64,000 nt of DNA from positions 1,218,501 through 1,282,500 of the forward strand of contig JAJFZO010000731.1 in NCBI GenBank assembly GCA_021397835.1. The letters run 5' to 3'. A program made the translations under genes and the position numbers. Origin of the DNA: Moringa oleifera. Taxonomy: Eukaryota > Streptophyta > Magnoliopsida > Brassicales > Moringaceae. Below the pieces are notes generated by a model. The model ran no database searches. It had not been told where the DNA came from and saw only the letters and a program-made list of their open reading frames with translations. Positions within the stretch are counted from its first letter, which is position 1. Every line of letters begins with the position of its first letter. Shown piece by piece: positions 28,488 to 42,800 of this stretch.

Positions 28488-30299
28488 CTGCTCCTTAGTG
28501 TTGCAGAAAATAATAGCTTGAGTTATTGTAAGGGTATCATAAAGATCACAGAGCGTATCAAACTTCTGCTCCTCTCTCTCAACCCCAACACAAAGTTGTT
28601 TGCTTTCCTGTCATTATAAATCCACAATAAAATGAAAGCTTGTATCAAATTCCATATGTGCACTCAATGGACAGCAATAAAGAAAACAAAAATTTACCTC
28701 CAAAGTCAACTCTTTATGTTTCATGAGGATCCTCACAGGATCTCTCATAAACTTGCCAGACATATCCAAGATTTCAAGAGGAAGGGTAGCAGATATAAGG
28801 ACAATCTACAAGCAGATAACTCACATGTAAAGAACAGGAACCAATTAAATTCTAATGCACGGGCACAAGATACAAACAACATGAACAATGGCTGAGTTGC
28901 TTGATCAACAACAACTATGACAAAAATGCTGCTTGATAACAAAAATTACAAGCATTTCAAGGAAAAAAAAAATGAAGAAAAAAGACAATTGAGTAGAAAA
29001 TATTACTTCAGAATAGGAGGTAAAGTGGTTATTTTCTTTTTTCTTCTCTCTATTGTGATGCATATAAGTGATAAGAAGCTTAACCAATCAACTGCTTGAG
29101 GCTAAGCATTCACATAAAGACAGAGTCTGAACCTGAAGATTTGGAGGAAGATATCTGCAAAGTTCATATATTTGATCCTTGAACCCTCTGCTCAACATCT
29201 CATCAGATTCATCCATAACTAGTAACTTAATGAACCTAGTGCAGAGCATTTGCCTCTTTATCATGTCAAAGAGTCCATCAGGAGTTCCAGAGACCACTTG
29301 TAGACCATGGTCTTGCTTTTTGATGTCTTCTCCTACATTTTCATCTTCAAGACATGAGCGTGCCTGTATATTCATAAAACCCCCAATGAGCAGTATCATC
29401 TTCTCTGTCTGCAATGCCAGTTCCCTTGTAGGTGACAAGATTAATGCCTGAACCCTGTGATACAGTTTAACTAGGTGAATCTAAAATTACATATAATCAA
29501 GTAACTAATTCTGCACTCTAATAACTCAAATTTTCCAGTACTTTAAATTTTCAAATTGAGAAGAGTGATGTTAGTGGTTCAAAATATGGTTACATAACAG
29601 AAGCAATCAGCAAGAGACATGCATATAAATTCATAGTTCAAGTTTCCTTACTAAGTCATTGCGGACAAGAAATTTCAGGTTTCCCTATTCAAACAAGCAG
29701 GTAAGGCTCAGGTTAAAGCAATTGAAACTTTGTGGTCAGATACCAAATGAAGACAGATTTATTTATCAGCAAGTCCAGATAACCAAGCTGATGCTTTTAC
29801 TTTAAATATAAACCAGAAAAGAGTTTTGGGTATTTTCATCTACTGACTTATGGACAGACATAAAAAATTATGGCTTCTCTACTCTAAATTAAGGCTATCA
29901 AGAAAACAAAGAAAAACAAATAACACTCTTCAAAATTCAACTTAGGGTTTTCCTTATAAAAGGATTAAAAATAAAAAAAAAGAAACCTTACTCTTTGCTA
30001 GAAGTGTCAACCATCTGGCAAACGGTGAGGGCGATCATGGAGGCCTTGTCCGTACCGGACTGACCCTGAACGATAACATCACGGCCGTTGACTATGGGCA
30101 TCACCGCCCTCTGCTGAATCGCCGAGGGCTCCTGAAGACCATATTGGTAGATTCCACGGAGCAGATCCTCCTTTAAGCCCATCTTATCGAAGCTCATAAT
30201 TGGCTCAATCCTCTCCGTGGTTTCAAAGTCCGGCTGGTCATTGTCTGCTACAACGCTTCTACCGGCTCGGCTGGGATGCCCCTCGCCTGCCGTCATCAT
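28488..30299 (-). CDS. eIF4A-III duplicate, exons 1-4 only, catalytically degenerate
   Basis: The exons are 29992-30299, 29133-29454, 28698-28805 and 28488-28607 (858 bp, 286 codons). Each is the same length as its counterpart in the intact gene at 6353-10909, all are open, and all have GT-AG borders; intron 3 is 90 bp in both loci. The duplication was therefore at DNA level. Motif I is GQSGTDKAS rather than [13 protein letters not shown] has become TPDG, and the GG motif region is altered. DESD and SAT remain. Exons 5-7, with motifs V and VI, are missing, so ATPase/helicase activity is not expected. The start at 30299 aligns with the parent ATG; an in-frame ATG at 30437 could add 46 residues. 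Exon 4 ends in phase 0 (CNTKEQ) with donor GTAATA and joins in frame to the TAF8 exon. It may be an expressed chimera or an unexpressed remnant. Confidence 0.7.
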
Positions 30300-30806
30300 C
30301 CAGCTCCTCACGGCTCCCTTGAAGACTAAGCTCCTACGCTGCTTGCCTCTGTACAAGAGGAGAAGACAAGCTCTGGACGAATTTTTTTCCCTGGGAGATC
30401 TACGGTCTTCCTCTGACCAAACGCGACCGTGCTTCAAAAGAGGGACAGTGAAACCTAGTTTTAATATTTGACCCGTTGAGAGCCCGACCCTACAGGCATA
30501 GCCTTGGCTTAAGCCTCGTGAATTGGCAGGGGGCCTTTGTTTTTTAAAAGAATAAAGAAAAAGGACAAAGGACCTCAGAGACTAAAAACGTTAAGCGTGA
30601 CCAACCACAGGTCACAAACTCCAGAGGTTAATTAGAGCCACACGTTTGCTGACAGTTGACACCAAAGAGTCTGTTCTTTAGCAGTAGATGACAAAAAACC
30701 AAAAATATCCGGAAAAATAGAAATTGGGAAATCCAAACAGGTGGTTGTCACCTAACGGTTTCAAGTCACACAGTCAGTTCACGACCACTGTCAACTCTCT
30801 CTCTCC
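30300..30806. promoter_or_regulatory. divergent intergenic region between the chimeric gene and the START-domain gene
   Basis: About 0.5 kb separates the minus-strand start at 30299 from the plus-strand start at 30807; only 369 bp remain if the upstream ATG at 30437 is used. The segment must hold both promoters. An ACACGT word (30640-30645) and CT-rich leader sequence just before 30807 are visible. No convincing TATA box was seen for either gene. Bidirectionality is inferred from layout. Confidence 0.45.
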
Positions 30807-33800
30807 ATGATTGCTAGCAGAGCCTCAAGCTTCAGCTATGGAAATCGATCACTCAACGTTACTTACAGAACTGGCCCTTCCCTTGTAGATTATCTTCAGG
30901 TTAACCCTTTGGCAATCCGTGCATGTCGAGTCTTTTCTAACACTGACGGGGCCGAATTAAAAGTCGAAAGTCACCACAAAAGCAACAACAACCATAATGG
31001 TTTCCGAAGAAAAGAGGTTTTGGATAAGGTTGAAGAAGAAGTTGAGGAAAAAGAAGAAGCAGGAGAAGAGAGAATAGTCCGTTGTGAAGTAGAAGTGATT
31101 TCTTGGAGGGAAAGGAAGATAAAGGCCGAAATCTCAGTCAATGCAGACGTTGAGTCTGTCTGGAACGCTCTCACAGATTATGAGCGCCTTGCCGATTTTA
31201 TTCCTAACCTTGTTTGCAGGCAATTTTCTCATTTACCATTTAAAAAAGTTTTTATTTGTCATATATATCTTTTCATTTTCCCTTGTTAAATGCAAATGAA
31301 CTTAATGCTCGAAATTGAAGTCTGATGTTTGTAGTTTTTCTTTGATAACCTCGGCGAACAAACCAGTGGAATGGGGTCAAGTGGAGATCTAGGAATGAGT
31401 TTAGTTCATGGAACACGTGTTAGTCATAATATGAAGTCTTCGTAATTAGAAATTCGTATTCTTAAAACTCCCATTTCAGGAGATATGTTCAATTAAGCTA
31501 TCTTTTTGTTGTTATCTAGATATTACAGACCCTGGATTCGATTTATAATGAGATCATACCAGGTGAATGGTTAGATGATAGTTTTTGTCAACATGATATC
31601 TGTGGACACAGTAGTCACCAAATAAATTGTAAGTGAGTTTATTTAGTAAATCTTGCAAATGTTCAACAGAATTTGATTTGAATTGACAATATGGTTTTCA
31701 GAAACAAATATTCTTTTGAAATACTGAAGCAGAGTGAACTCCTGCCCTGAGTTTCATTTGACTTCTGCATAATAGCATATAAACCCATTAAGTTCTTTCT
31801 CTCAATTTTGATAGCCTTCACCAATGTAAGAAAATCTTTTCTCTTTTCACTCCATAATTAAAATATTTATTAGTAATTAGCTGCATGTCATTAACGTTTT
31901 GTCCATTTCCTATTGAATCAAGCTTGTGCATCCTTGAGGGAGTCAATTCCTTTGCTTGAAGTTGTACTTTACTGATTATGGCCTTAGGGCTATATAAAGG
32001 CTCATACCCTTACATTTCACTATTGCACATTCACTACTTGTCCTCTTTGCAATTGAAGCATCATAGTACAAGCTAGCGAACCACACCAATTCCATTCCAA
32101 TTCTCTCAGACAGAGCAGGATAGCTGCCCTTTTTGGGTGCAAATAGATACTAAGTAACTAGTGATAAGTTCTGTTGGAGTGGCTCCTCAGTTTTCTCCTC
32201 TCTATTCACTTCATTCTATTGCATCTAGCTACTATACTGAACTTTCTATTTTTCTTCAGATATAGAATATGTTTTAGGAACCGTTTTTCTAAGAATCAGT
32301 GAATTACCTTTCTTACTAATTTGCTTCTGACTCATAAATACTTATTAGCAAGCAAATATTCTGCAATGGTATGTCAACTTTCTAATCTTTTTATTGAACA
32401 ATGGCAGTTACTGTACCTGTCAAGGTTTTCTTTCAGTTAGCCAATCTCCAATCTGTCTTTTGTGATTACTCTTTTATAGAGAACCTTCTCTGCATGATTA
32501 ATGTGCTCTCAGAGGCATTATTTTCCTCTTCAAATATGGAAATTAACATTTTTGGATCCAGTGGGAGAATTCCTTGCCCACATCCTGGGCGTATATGGCT
32601 GGAGCAAAGAGGCTTTCAGAGGGCACTATATTGGCATATTGAAGCTCGTGTTGTCCTAGATCTACAAGAATTTCCCAATTCAGTAAGCATCCTGAACCCA
32701 GTAATGTGTACACTCTGGTCTTTGCAACAAATTAAGAAGATTTTTTTTTTTTAAAAAAAAATTATTTTCACAATACTTTTGTTACAGATTCCACTTACTC
32801 ATCATTGTAACCAGCATGTGTTGCTGCTGATTGGTACATCATGGTGGACTAACATCATGGCCAACTAACATAACTATTGCTGGGGTTGGCATGCCATTAG
32901 ATCCCTTTTTTTGGACCCTCCTTCCCATCCCTAAGCTCCGCAAGATTAGTTGGGGTGGGGTACAGAATCTCATCCTCCATTTTCTTAGTTTACTATTTAG
33001 GGCTACACTCTGGAATTTGCCATGATTTCAGTCAATGTCAGGTATCACTTCAGGATTCTGTAGTTATGAACAGATGGCATTCTTAGCGCATATTCATATA
33101 CTCTTTGGTCAATAGTCTTAAATCGCACTTGTCAGGGAATTCTACATGGTATAGAAGATATCAGAAATGGTTTTCCTGTAAAGTATAGAACTTAAGAAAT
33201 AATGTCTCTTCATGCAATTTAGATGAATCCATTAGTCTGTAATAGATTATGTAGGATGCCTGTTTGTTGCACACACATAACATGCTGTATACGTCCATAT
33301 TGACAGAAAAATAAAATAACTGTATAAACTCTGCCTGTATATAGACTCAATGAAAACATCTGGTTTTGATGTTCAGCATCTCCATTATCTTTCTCCTCTT
33401 TTGGAGCATATGTCTATATTTTTCCGACGATAGGCTGACTTGATTTAAATGGGCATGATGTTCAAACTAGGCCTTCTTGTTTTTGCCAAGGAGACTGAGT
33501 CTTTTGTGTACGTAAAACTAACTGAACCAACTAACTGCCTGATTGCTGTTGTGAATGTAACATGTTCATCTGCATAGAGATAGCCGTGTAAGTATATTGC
33601 ACTACCTGTTTGACTTTTACATAATGTGTTGAGAAGTGCTAGCTGACAAAATTGAGTTTTCTAATACTGAGGGTAACTTGTAGTTTTTTTTTTCTCCCTT
33701 TCCCAAGAGCGGATGAATAAACTTGGCATGAAGTTGGACGTCTGTGGGTTAATATGGTTAACTATGACCTGATCTTTTCTATCGTCTTTTTCCTCTTTAT

Positions 33801-36800
33801 CTCCTTGCTGATCTATTTATTTTGTTGTCACTTTAGATTCTTTGGCTACTATAACTTCTGATTGTTTTCATTGTGTTTTGACAACAATGTTATAGCCCAG
33901 GGTGTTTTTTGCATCTTTCTTCTAACTTCAGTCAAAATAAGTCATAAGTACGAATGATGTGATATATAACTATAACCTAAGGCATGTAATGTATATATTC
34001 ATATGTTTGTATGTATGTATGCATTCTTGGGTAGTGTATCATAGTAAAGCTTATAAAAAAGAGAGAAAAAAAAAAAAAAGAGAGTCTAACGTGCATCACT
34101 ATATCTCCAGCTTTGCTTGTTATGGAAATCTTCACTTCTGAAATTAATTCTGTGATCCAAATAACCAAGATGTCATGATTCTTTGTTTTATCTTGCATTT
34201 TCCTGTAGATCCTTGCAATTGAACTTTTATTGTCTTTATCTTGACTTTTAAAATTTTCATTTATGCATGCCCAGTCTTGCCTCTAATCTTCTTGATATTT
34301 GCTATTGGTTCAGCCCAATGGTCGTGAACTTCACTTTTCCATGGTTGATGGAGACTTTAAGAAGTTTGAAGGCAAATGGTCGGTAAAATCTGTGACAGGG
34401 TATAGTTCACATACTTTGTCCGAAAGCCACGCATTGTAGATGTATTATGTTTTGCGTTGAAGATATATTTCTCTACATCTGCACACAGCGCACTGGCTCT
34501 TTTGTTTAGCATGTTTCTGTGAAGATTCTCTCATCTAATACTCAAATGAGTCTTAAGCCCAACTATTCGGCATCCATTCTAATTTCTTGTTCTATTATGT
34601 TATTTTGTACTTGTTAGAGCAATAGATGTTCTTTGAGATTTATCTTTTGTGTTTGTGATAATTTATTTGATCAATATGGCTGCTTTTTATAAGAAATTAT
34701 TTATTGCTTAATCAGTGCAGGGTATTATGCAAGAAGGAATTAAGTTTCAATGCATCTATTTCTTTCTTCAAGACAAAAAAGAACTTAGTAGGAAGTTTTC
34801 TTTGAAACAAAAACTCTATGTATGATTTTTAGTCTTTCTAGAATTGTTTTTTGTATAATGTCTAATTTTAGAAGATATTCCTGTGGTTTAGGTGACATTC
34901 AAAATTGTAGTTGACAGTTGCCATAAGTGTAGCATAGGAAAGATTGTTGGAAGTTAGAGTATATTGTATGTGCCCTGAAAGACTACTGAAGTTTCATTTA
35001 TACGGTAATTAAAGTCTAAAGACAGCCAGAGTAGGAGGCCCTGGATTGCTCTTAAGGTTAATCTAATTATGGCTACTTGATTATCATTTTCGAGCCTCTT
35101 CAGATTGTACTTGCCTGAACCTTTTCCGAAAGAGCAGAGCTGGTGGTCCGTATCTGTGCAAATAAAATTTTAAACTAGAGTTGCTTGCATTGGTTAAAAC
35201 ACTTATTTTTATCTCGAACAATGACAAATCCACATCCACCATTGCTTATTTCATAAAAATGCTATTGCAACACAAAAGGTGAAAGGGGCAGTAGGGAAGG
35301 AAAACAAATTTGAAAGGGAAACACAAAAAAGAAAACTAGGGGGAACATAGTTAAAACAAGTGACCTATCATAACTCCACATGAAATTTTCTTGACCACAA
35401 GATTTTTCATTAGCTTGGGGGCCAAAAGCCATATCAGCTTAAGCTTTAACCGTGTGAAAGATGCATTCTCATAAAGATCCAAGCAACCAGAAGATATTAA
35501 ACCTTGAATGCAGTATTATTAGCTTATATGCCTTGCTACGGGGATGAAGTATCTAATGTACACCATACATAATACAATACATACACACACACAACTGAAT
35601 AGATGTCTTAGGAACAGTAACATTTTATTCGTTAAAGTTTTCGTTAGGGATTCATAATCTTTCTGATGTTCTTAGTCCAAGATCCTTATTCATGTAGTTA
35701 GCTTTTTATCTTGTAATGGAAGTCGAAGATTACATTTTTCTTTTTCTAGAGATCTAGTATGAGCTGCTTTTTTTGATATCTTTTGTTCGTGCAGATCTGC
35801 GATGACAGTTTTATCATATGAAGTAAATGTGATACCTAGGTTTAACTTCCCAGCCATTTTCTTGGAGAGGATTATCAGATCAGATCTTCCTGTGAATCTC
35901 CGAGCCTTGGCTTGTCAATCTGAAAGTAATTTTGAAGGTAATTTGAAGATGCCAGTGACAGAAGATTCCTTGAGTACGGTACCTTTGCCTGACATCAACT
36001 TTGATGGTGCTTTGTTTGAGAAAAACAAAATATTACCCATGGACTCTAAAAAGGATTATGCCAACTCCAATCATGGCCCCATGCAATCTCCTAGTGAGCT
36101 GAACAGTAACTGGGGTGTGTTTGGAAAAGTTTGCAGACTTGATAAGCCTTGCATGGTGGATGAAGTTCATCTTCGTAGATTTGATGGCCTATTGGTAACT
36201 GATTGACCCTAGACTATTCTCACAAGTCCTTCCTGTCCCAGGGAGGGCCACTTTCATTTTAGCAGCTGCTGATAAATTGGTTTTGGGCTGAAGGAAAATG
36301 GAGGTGTTCACCGCTGTGTTGTTGCTAGCATAACAGTTAAAGCACCTGTTCGTGAAGTTTGGAATATTTTAACTGCTTATGAGAATCTTCCAGAGTAAGT
36401 AATAGTGCTCTTGTTTCTTCATCTTCTAATGATGGATAATCCCGCTTAACTTGGAGAACTAGTGCCTCTGTTTTACAGACTACATACATTAATTAAGATG
36501 TTTTGTTAAACTGGCTGCTTTTCTAGATCTGCTGTGTACACATACACATTACATAAATTTCATGGTAGCACTAGCTAGCATAGTTGAAAAATGTCAAACC
36601 ATACTTCTACAGCTTCTATGATTCTGCCACACTTTAGAATGTGAAACGAGCAAGATCCAGGGATGGTATTTAATATTTCTGTAAGATGTGACTCAGGAAT
36701 GAAAGGAATGTGGACTAGCTAGGGGACAATTTCCCTCACTAAAATTTAAAAAGAAAAAAGAAAAGGTTTTGTCTTATCAACACTATATTTCTCGTATAGT

Positions 36801-39800
36801 TATTAAATCTAATTGGAAAGTTGACAGAATCCATTGATCATGAATAGAAATAGAAAAAAGTTAAAATCTAAACTCAACATTTAGCTAAACAGTGTGATAA
36901 AACATGGATAAGAGTGGCAATATATTTCAAAAGATTCTCTTGGAAGAAAAAGGGGGGCAAAAGACAACTTTGTTGTTCAGAACAGAGGTTCATTCTTGTG
37001 ATGTGATTCTTCACAAACAACAACAACGTTAATTAAATAAAAAAATGAATTTTTGTCTCTTAAGTTTGATACAGCAAATTCAGTAATTTGTTGTTATAAG
37101 GTAATAGTATACTTGTGAAGTGAATCACCTAATTTTTCCTTAAAATAGTGTTTTTTTTTTTGTGTAAGTTCTTTTGTTGCTCCACAAGCACCAAATATTT
37201 TTTGGTTTGGTATACTCACAAAATATAATCCTAATGATGTTAGGTTTGATTATATTAATGACTCATGAACTTTGTCATTGACCTTATCTGTTCAAACTCT
37301 ATGGTATTGATGTTCTTTCTATGAATTGAGTAAATTCTGTGATTCTGCCACTGGGGCTAGCGTGAAGAATTGTGCATCCAGCATTAACTAACCATTTAGA
37401 AGTAATACTATCTCTGTCAAGGTTTCAAGCCTGGGATAATGTGAAGATAGATTCTGCTCATATTAAGATATGTTAATCAGGTTTGCAGGGATTATGGTGG
37501 TTCCAGTCCTCCTATGTTCCACCATCATGTTGCATGGATCATGTGCTATTATAACTCTAATTTATGGAAGAGTGGAGGCCATGTCCTTTTATTATTAGGT
37601 TAAATTGATTAAGTTTAGATCAAAGGTTTATGGATTTCCTGCTATCCAAGTTTTTATGGCTTTCCAGTCACATGTCTCCTTCCCTGTTCTATTTCCTGAT
37701 GAAGTTCTTTCTTTTCTTGACAGAATAGTTCCAAATCTGGCTATCAGTAAGGTTTTATCACGAGAAAACAACAAAGTACGCATCCTTCAGGTATGAGAGA
37801 GTCTTCATGTATAATGACACTGTTTAAATTCAAATATTTTGTCCTTAAGGAATGAATTCACGAAACTACATAAATACTGCTTACCAAAAATTTTTTGTCC
37901 TTAAAGAGTAATATTGACATGGCATAAGTGAAAGATAAATAATTTACACTCTTACCAAAACAAAATAATTGGAAGCATTTCGTATTAATTTCTTATAGCA
38001 CTATCAATTTTTATTTGTTCAGCTTTTGGCACAGTTTAGTTCTCCTTTCTTGAGCAGGTATACCGTGGTTTGTGCTCCCTAAAGAAATGTGTCATGAATC
38101 AAAAAGCACAGAAAAGACAAGACTTAAAGACAAAAGATAAGATCTATGTCACAAATGAGTACTATTTGGAATAATAAGAATTTTTGGAAAAATATAGCAT
38201 TTGAGGTTGGTGATTCAAGACTCTGTTCGTGGGACAGAACTCCCAAAGGATGTGACTCCAGATCTTCTCCATAGCAAAAAATAAAAAAAATAAAAAAAAA
38301 AATAAAGGAGCTTCATCACTAACCACAGGTTAAATGATTCTGTAATCAATCAGAAAAATGGACCCTGGACCCTTGATATTCATTTTAATTATGGAAGGAA
38401 TCAGGAAGAGTTTCGTTAATGCTGTAGTCATTAACTTTTCTTTTATGTAATAGATTGTTCTTATTGAGTTTTCAAATCTCTGAAAGTATTTTGCCCTAAT
38501 TCAGGGTGCTACCCTTATTGCACTGTGTGGAATGTGTAATTGGAGTGTAATTAGCTCCTTTTTTTTTTTTTTCCCCACTGATATCATAATATTGAACTTC
38601 ATTTTATTTTATTTTTTGCATTAGGAAGTCTGGAAAATTTCATCACCTTTTTGATGTTAATCACACTCTTTCAGTGTTGTTAATTATTCCAAAGTACAAA
38701 GTTAGGCGACCATTTTATTAGTGGCGAATGCCATACTTGAATGTTTATCATCTTTCTTTCTTGTTTACTTCCTCTTATAGCTTATTGAAAATATTATGAC
38801 ATTGATGTTCTCACCTGGTTCCAAACTGCCAAAGAATGTCTATAATGTGTTCATTGCAGGATCTGTTACTCATGGTAAATTCCTTTTCTCAGGAAGGATG
38901 CAAAGGCTTATTGTATATGGTACTTCATGCACGGGTTGTCCTTGATTTGCGTGAACATCTTGAGCAGGAGATTAGATTTGAGCAGGTTGAGGGGGATTTT
39001 GACTCATTTCAAGGGAAATGGCTTCTAGAGCAATTGGGAAGTCATCACACACTATTAAAGTATAGTGTGGACTCAAAAATGCACAAAGACACCTTTCTTT
39101 CAGAAGCTATGATGGAAGAGGTTTGTGATTGTTCGCTTTTCTTGATATTGGTTTTTATTTACACTCAGACCAAAGAAGAGAAGCTGAAACATGGAAAAAG
39201 GAGTTGAATTTAGAGGAGAGATTAAACATGTCTTTTGCCTGGCAGAAACCTTGGTATACATTTTTGAATCCTCCTAACTTAAAAGGTAGGAAAAAACGAG
39301 TGGATGAAGATGTTATTAATAAAATTTGCCTCATTTCTTCAACTTTATGTTCTTTTCCCAAACATTTATTTCTCACTGATCATGCCAAGGACATGGATGT
39401 AAAGAACAACTTCATCTCCTTCCTATCATTTTTTGACTCACTCAAAGTTTTTCTGTGTTTCTGCCAAGCAAAGGATTCTTTTTATCTTGGTAGTTTACTC
39501 AGTTAACCTATCAGGGTGCAGTTTACAGTTTGGACATGAGTACTTATTCCATGCTTTTTGTGTGCTACATTTTTTCCCCATATTGTAGGTAGTGATGATA
39601 TGTTAGAACTATGGAATATGAACTACCTTGTCAAGAAGGGATATTTCAATAGCTGTCCGAAGTAGTGGCATATCTCTGTCAAACAAGAATGCCTTCCCAA
39701 TGTGCCTGGATAAGTACATCACTTAAACAGTAGGAAACAGAAAAAAATAAAATCTTATTTTTAAATATTTTTTACATAGCAAGATTAACTCTTTTTGGAA

Positions 39801-42800
39801 AGAGATTAATGTGCTTCCCACATTAATTTGACCTGAAAACTTCATTTATTGATATCTATAACTCCAGTCACATAGTTGTACAAACCATAAGCCATTATTC
39901 AATCTTGTGGCAAAAAAATTGTGGGATCACCACACATCCTTGTGAAAGTTTTGGAGCCACATATGATCTTTTGCTACCTTATCGACTATGAGTACAGTTG
40001 AGGGAAACCATAAGAACCTAACTATGCAGGCATCTGTGCTTGCCCAATTCACTTGTAAGCTTTTTTTACCATTTATTGTACACTAGGAGAAGCCTTTTGT
40101 GCAATTGTTGATATATGTTTTATGGACACTAATTTGACACATCAAATTGAAGTAGTCAGGTTATGGATCAATCAGGTTATATCAATTCATCTTTCCTTGA
40201 CATGGGGGAACTTGCTTGAACTTGACAAACACATAAGTTATGAGGATTTGTTAGTGTATATCTCGATTATCAGTAGGACCTTGAATGCGTATAGTTTTCT
40301 GAATTTGAAATGTAAGGTTTAATATAAGTAGGAGATGAATTATCTTTGGAAAGCATGTTGAACATAGATGAGCTTTACTATAGATAAGCTTGACCATAGG
40401 GCATTGGGAAGGAAAGAGAAAAAAGAATTTTGATCAAACCCCAGTAAGACTTCTTTTTTTCTTTTTACATGTTCAGAATCCGGTAAGACTTCTTTGAAGG
40501 CATGCTCTTTCCTTGTGTGTTAATATATCACTATATGTCGTCTTGGAGATCCTTAATATATGAGAAAAATCCATCCTCTTATAAGGGAACTCTTTTTTTT
40601 TTTAAGTTCCATTCCCTCTTGCGATGATTTTCTTTCCTTGCACGTTCCATTCCAACATTATAGACGATGAAAAGTTAGTTAATAATCTTGAGTCTTTCTT
40701 AGATAGCATCTTTTCATTTTTTTTTTTTTGAGCAGACAATATTTCTTACATAGTATGGTAAACTTGAGATTGTAACTTTATGTTTACTTTAAAATATTTT
40801 AGGATATTGAACTGTGAAAAGGTTCTTCTGTCATATTTTTGTTGCTTTCGGGCTGCATTTCAATACATGTTAAACCTTCTGTTGTTTATTATTTTTTCCT
40901 TAAAATGTAAAGATCACAACAGTTTCATGTCAAACCTTTTATTATTGTTATTATTATCATTATTATCATTAACATAGTCCTGTCAGACCAGGAAACAGGA
41001 GTGAATGTAATCAGAGGGCGTTGGCTGTATGTATTACAAACATGGGTTTCAGGTAGATTGTGTAAATAAGGAAGACATGTTAGAGTTTATAAAAAATTTG
41101 ACAGACAGTAACTAACCAAAAGTGTAATGGGTTGCACCCCCTTGATGCTGTGTAAATAATAAATTACCTTTTGTTCTTGCTCCAAAAAAAAAAGTCCAAG
41201 TCTATCCATGTCATATTCTAGCTGTCCTGTACCTGTAAGGCTATATCCATGCTTCATTAGAACTGCCACACATCTTCCTTTGTAGAAGAGTTTGTGTGAA
41301 TTTAAGCCCTCGATTGGGTTCATCTCTGAAACAGAAAGCAAATAATGCCCCTAATAATCTTCAAATATGGCATTTCATAAATTCATTAAGATTTTTGTTT
41401 CCCACGACATGATCATATCAACTGCACAATTGCTGCATTTTGAGATAATAGTTTCATGTAATCCATATATATATAATTTCCACAGAAAAACCATTGAATT
41501 TTCATCGGAAAGTGTATGTGATGAATTTGCATAATCAAGGAGATTGTCTGAGGAAATATATTAGTCATTTCCAGTTAGATTGTCATAAAGACCCTCTTAA
41601 GAAATTTTGCCAAAATTAAGTCAATTGATTACTTTTCTTTGTAGGTTATATATGAGGATCTCCCATCAAACCTATGCGCCATACGAGACTACATCGAAAA
41701 AAAAGAACCCAAACACTCTTCAGAAACATGTGGACACAGAAAATATTTAGAGAGACCACATGCTTCATCCAATAGTAACAACAAAGCTGATTGCAGCATG
41801 ACACCTGGGAGGATTCCGGATTCCACTGGTTCAACTTCATTGAGACACAGACCCAGGGTTCCAGGCCTCCAAAGGGACATTGAGGTCCTTAAGGCTGAGC
41901 TTCTAAAGTTTATTACAGAACATGGACAGGAAGGATTCATGCCCATGAGAAAGCAACTTCGTTTACATGGCAGGGTGGACATTGAGAAGGCTATCACACG
42001 TATGGGTGGATTTAGAAGGATTGCATCAATCATGAATCTTTCTCTTGCTTACAAGCATCGAAAACCAAAGGGTTACTGGGACAACCTTGAGAATTTGCAA
42101 GGAGAGGTGGGTTGTTAATTCAGGATGCTTTTGAGTGGTGTATCAATATGTTTTACTGAATTGGTTTATTCTTGTCTTGATTCTATATGACTCATGCATT
42201 GTTTAACCAGTAAAATGAAAGTAGGTGGTCCAAGTCCTCTTGAATCAACGGAAAATTGATTGATTCATTCTCACTATTATATTTATGGGAGAAACATTGT
42301 ACTAATGTTGATGATACGTGCTCCTGTTGATAATGTAGACTTTTGACATCAATCTGATTTATCTTGCAGATAAGCCGGTTCCAAAAGAACTGGGGAATGG
42401 ACTCATCATTTATGCCCAGTAGGAAATCTTTTGAGCGCGCAGGTAATTCAATTATGATGCTATTTCTTGTTGCACTACTCTTTTTGTTGCTTCTTAAATG
42501 TCCTAAACCAAGAATTAGAAGTAGTCCAGTGGTTTTAACATCTCTTTTTAACTTCCAGTTCTGTGTTCTCTTCAGTCAGCAGATACATAAGCTTTGGCCC
42601 TTGATCTCTGAATTCTGGTTACCCCAGAAAAGTTGTTTTATGCAATATTTGTAGAACATCAAAAGAAAAATGCGTTGCATACTGCAAAATAAGTGAAATC
42701 AATCAGTAATCTATTGCATGGAGCTGACCAAGCAAGCAATTATGTAATATAGCAGATTCATCGATTAAATGAATAATTTTTTGTAATTTACTGTCCTTTT

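Noticed and set aside
38836..38892. Possible extra mini-exon of the START gene (38863-38876, bordered by AG and GT)
   Set aside because: The conserved join from exon 6 to EGCKGLLYM at 38893 needs no residues in between, and the mini-exon would shift the frame.
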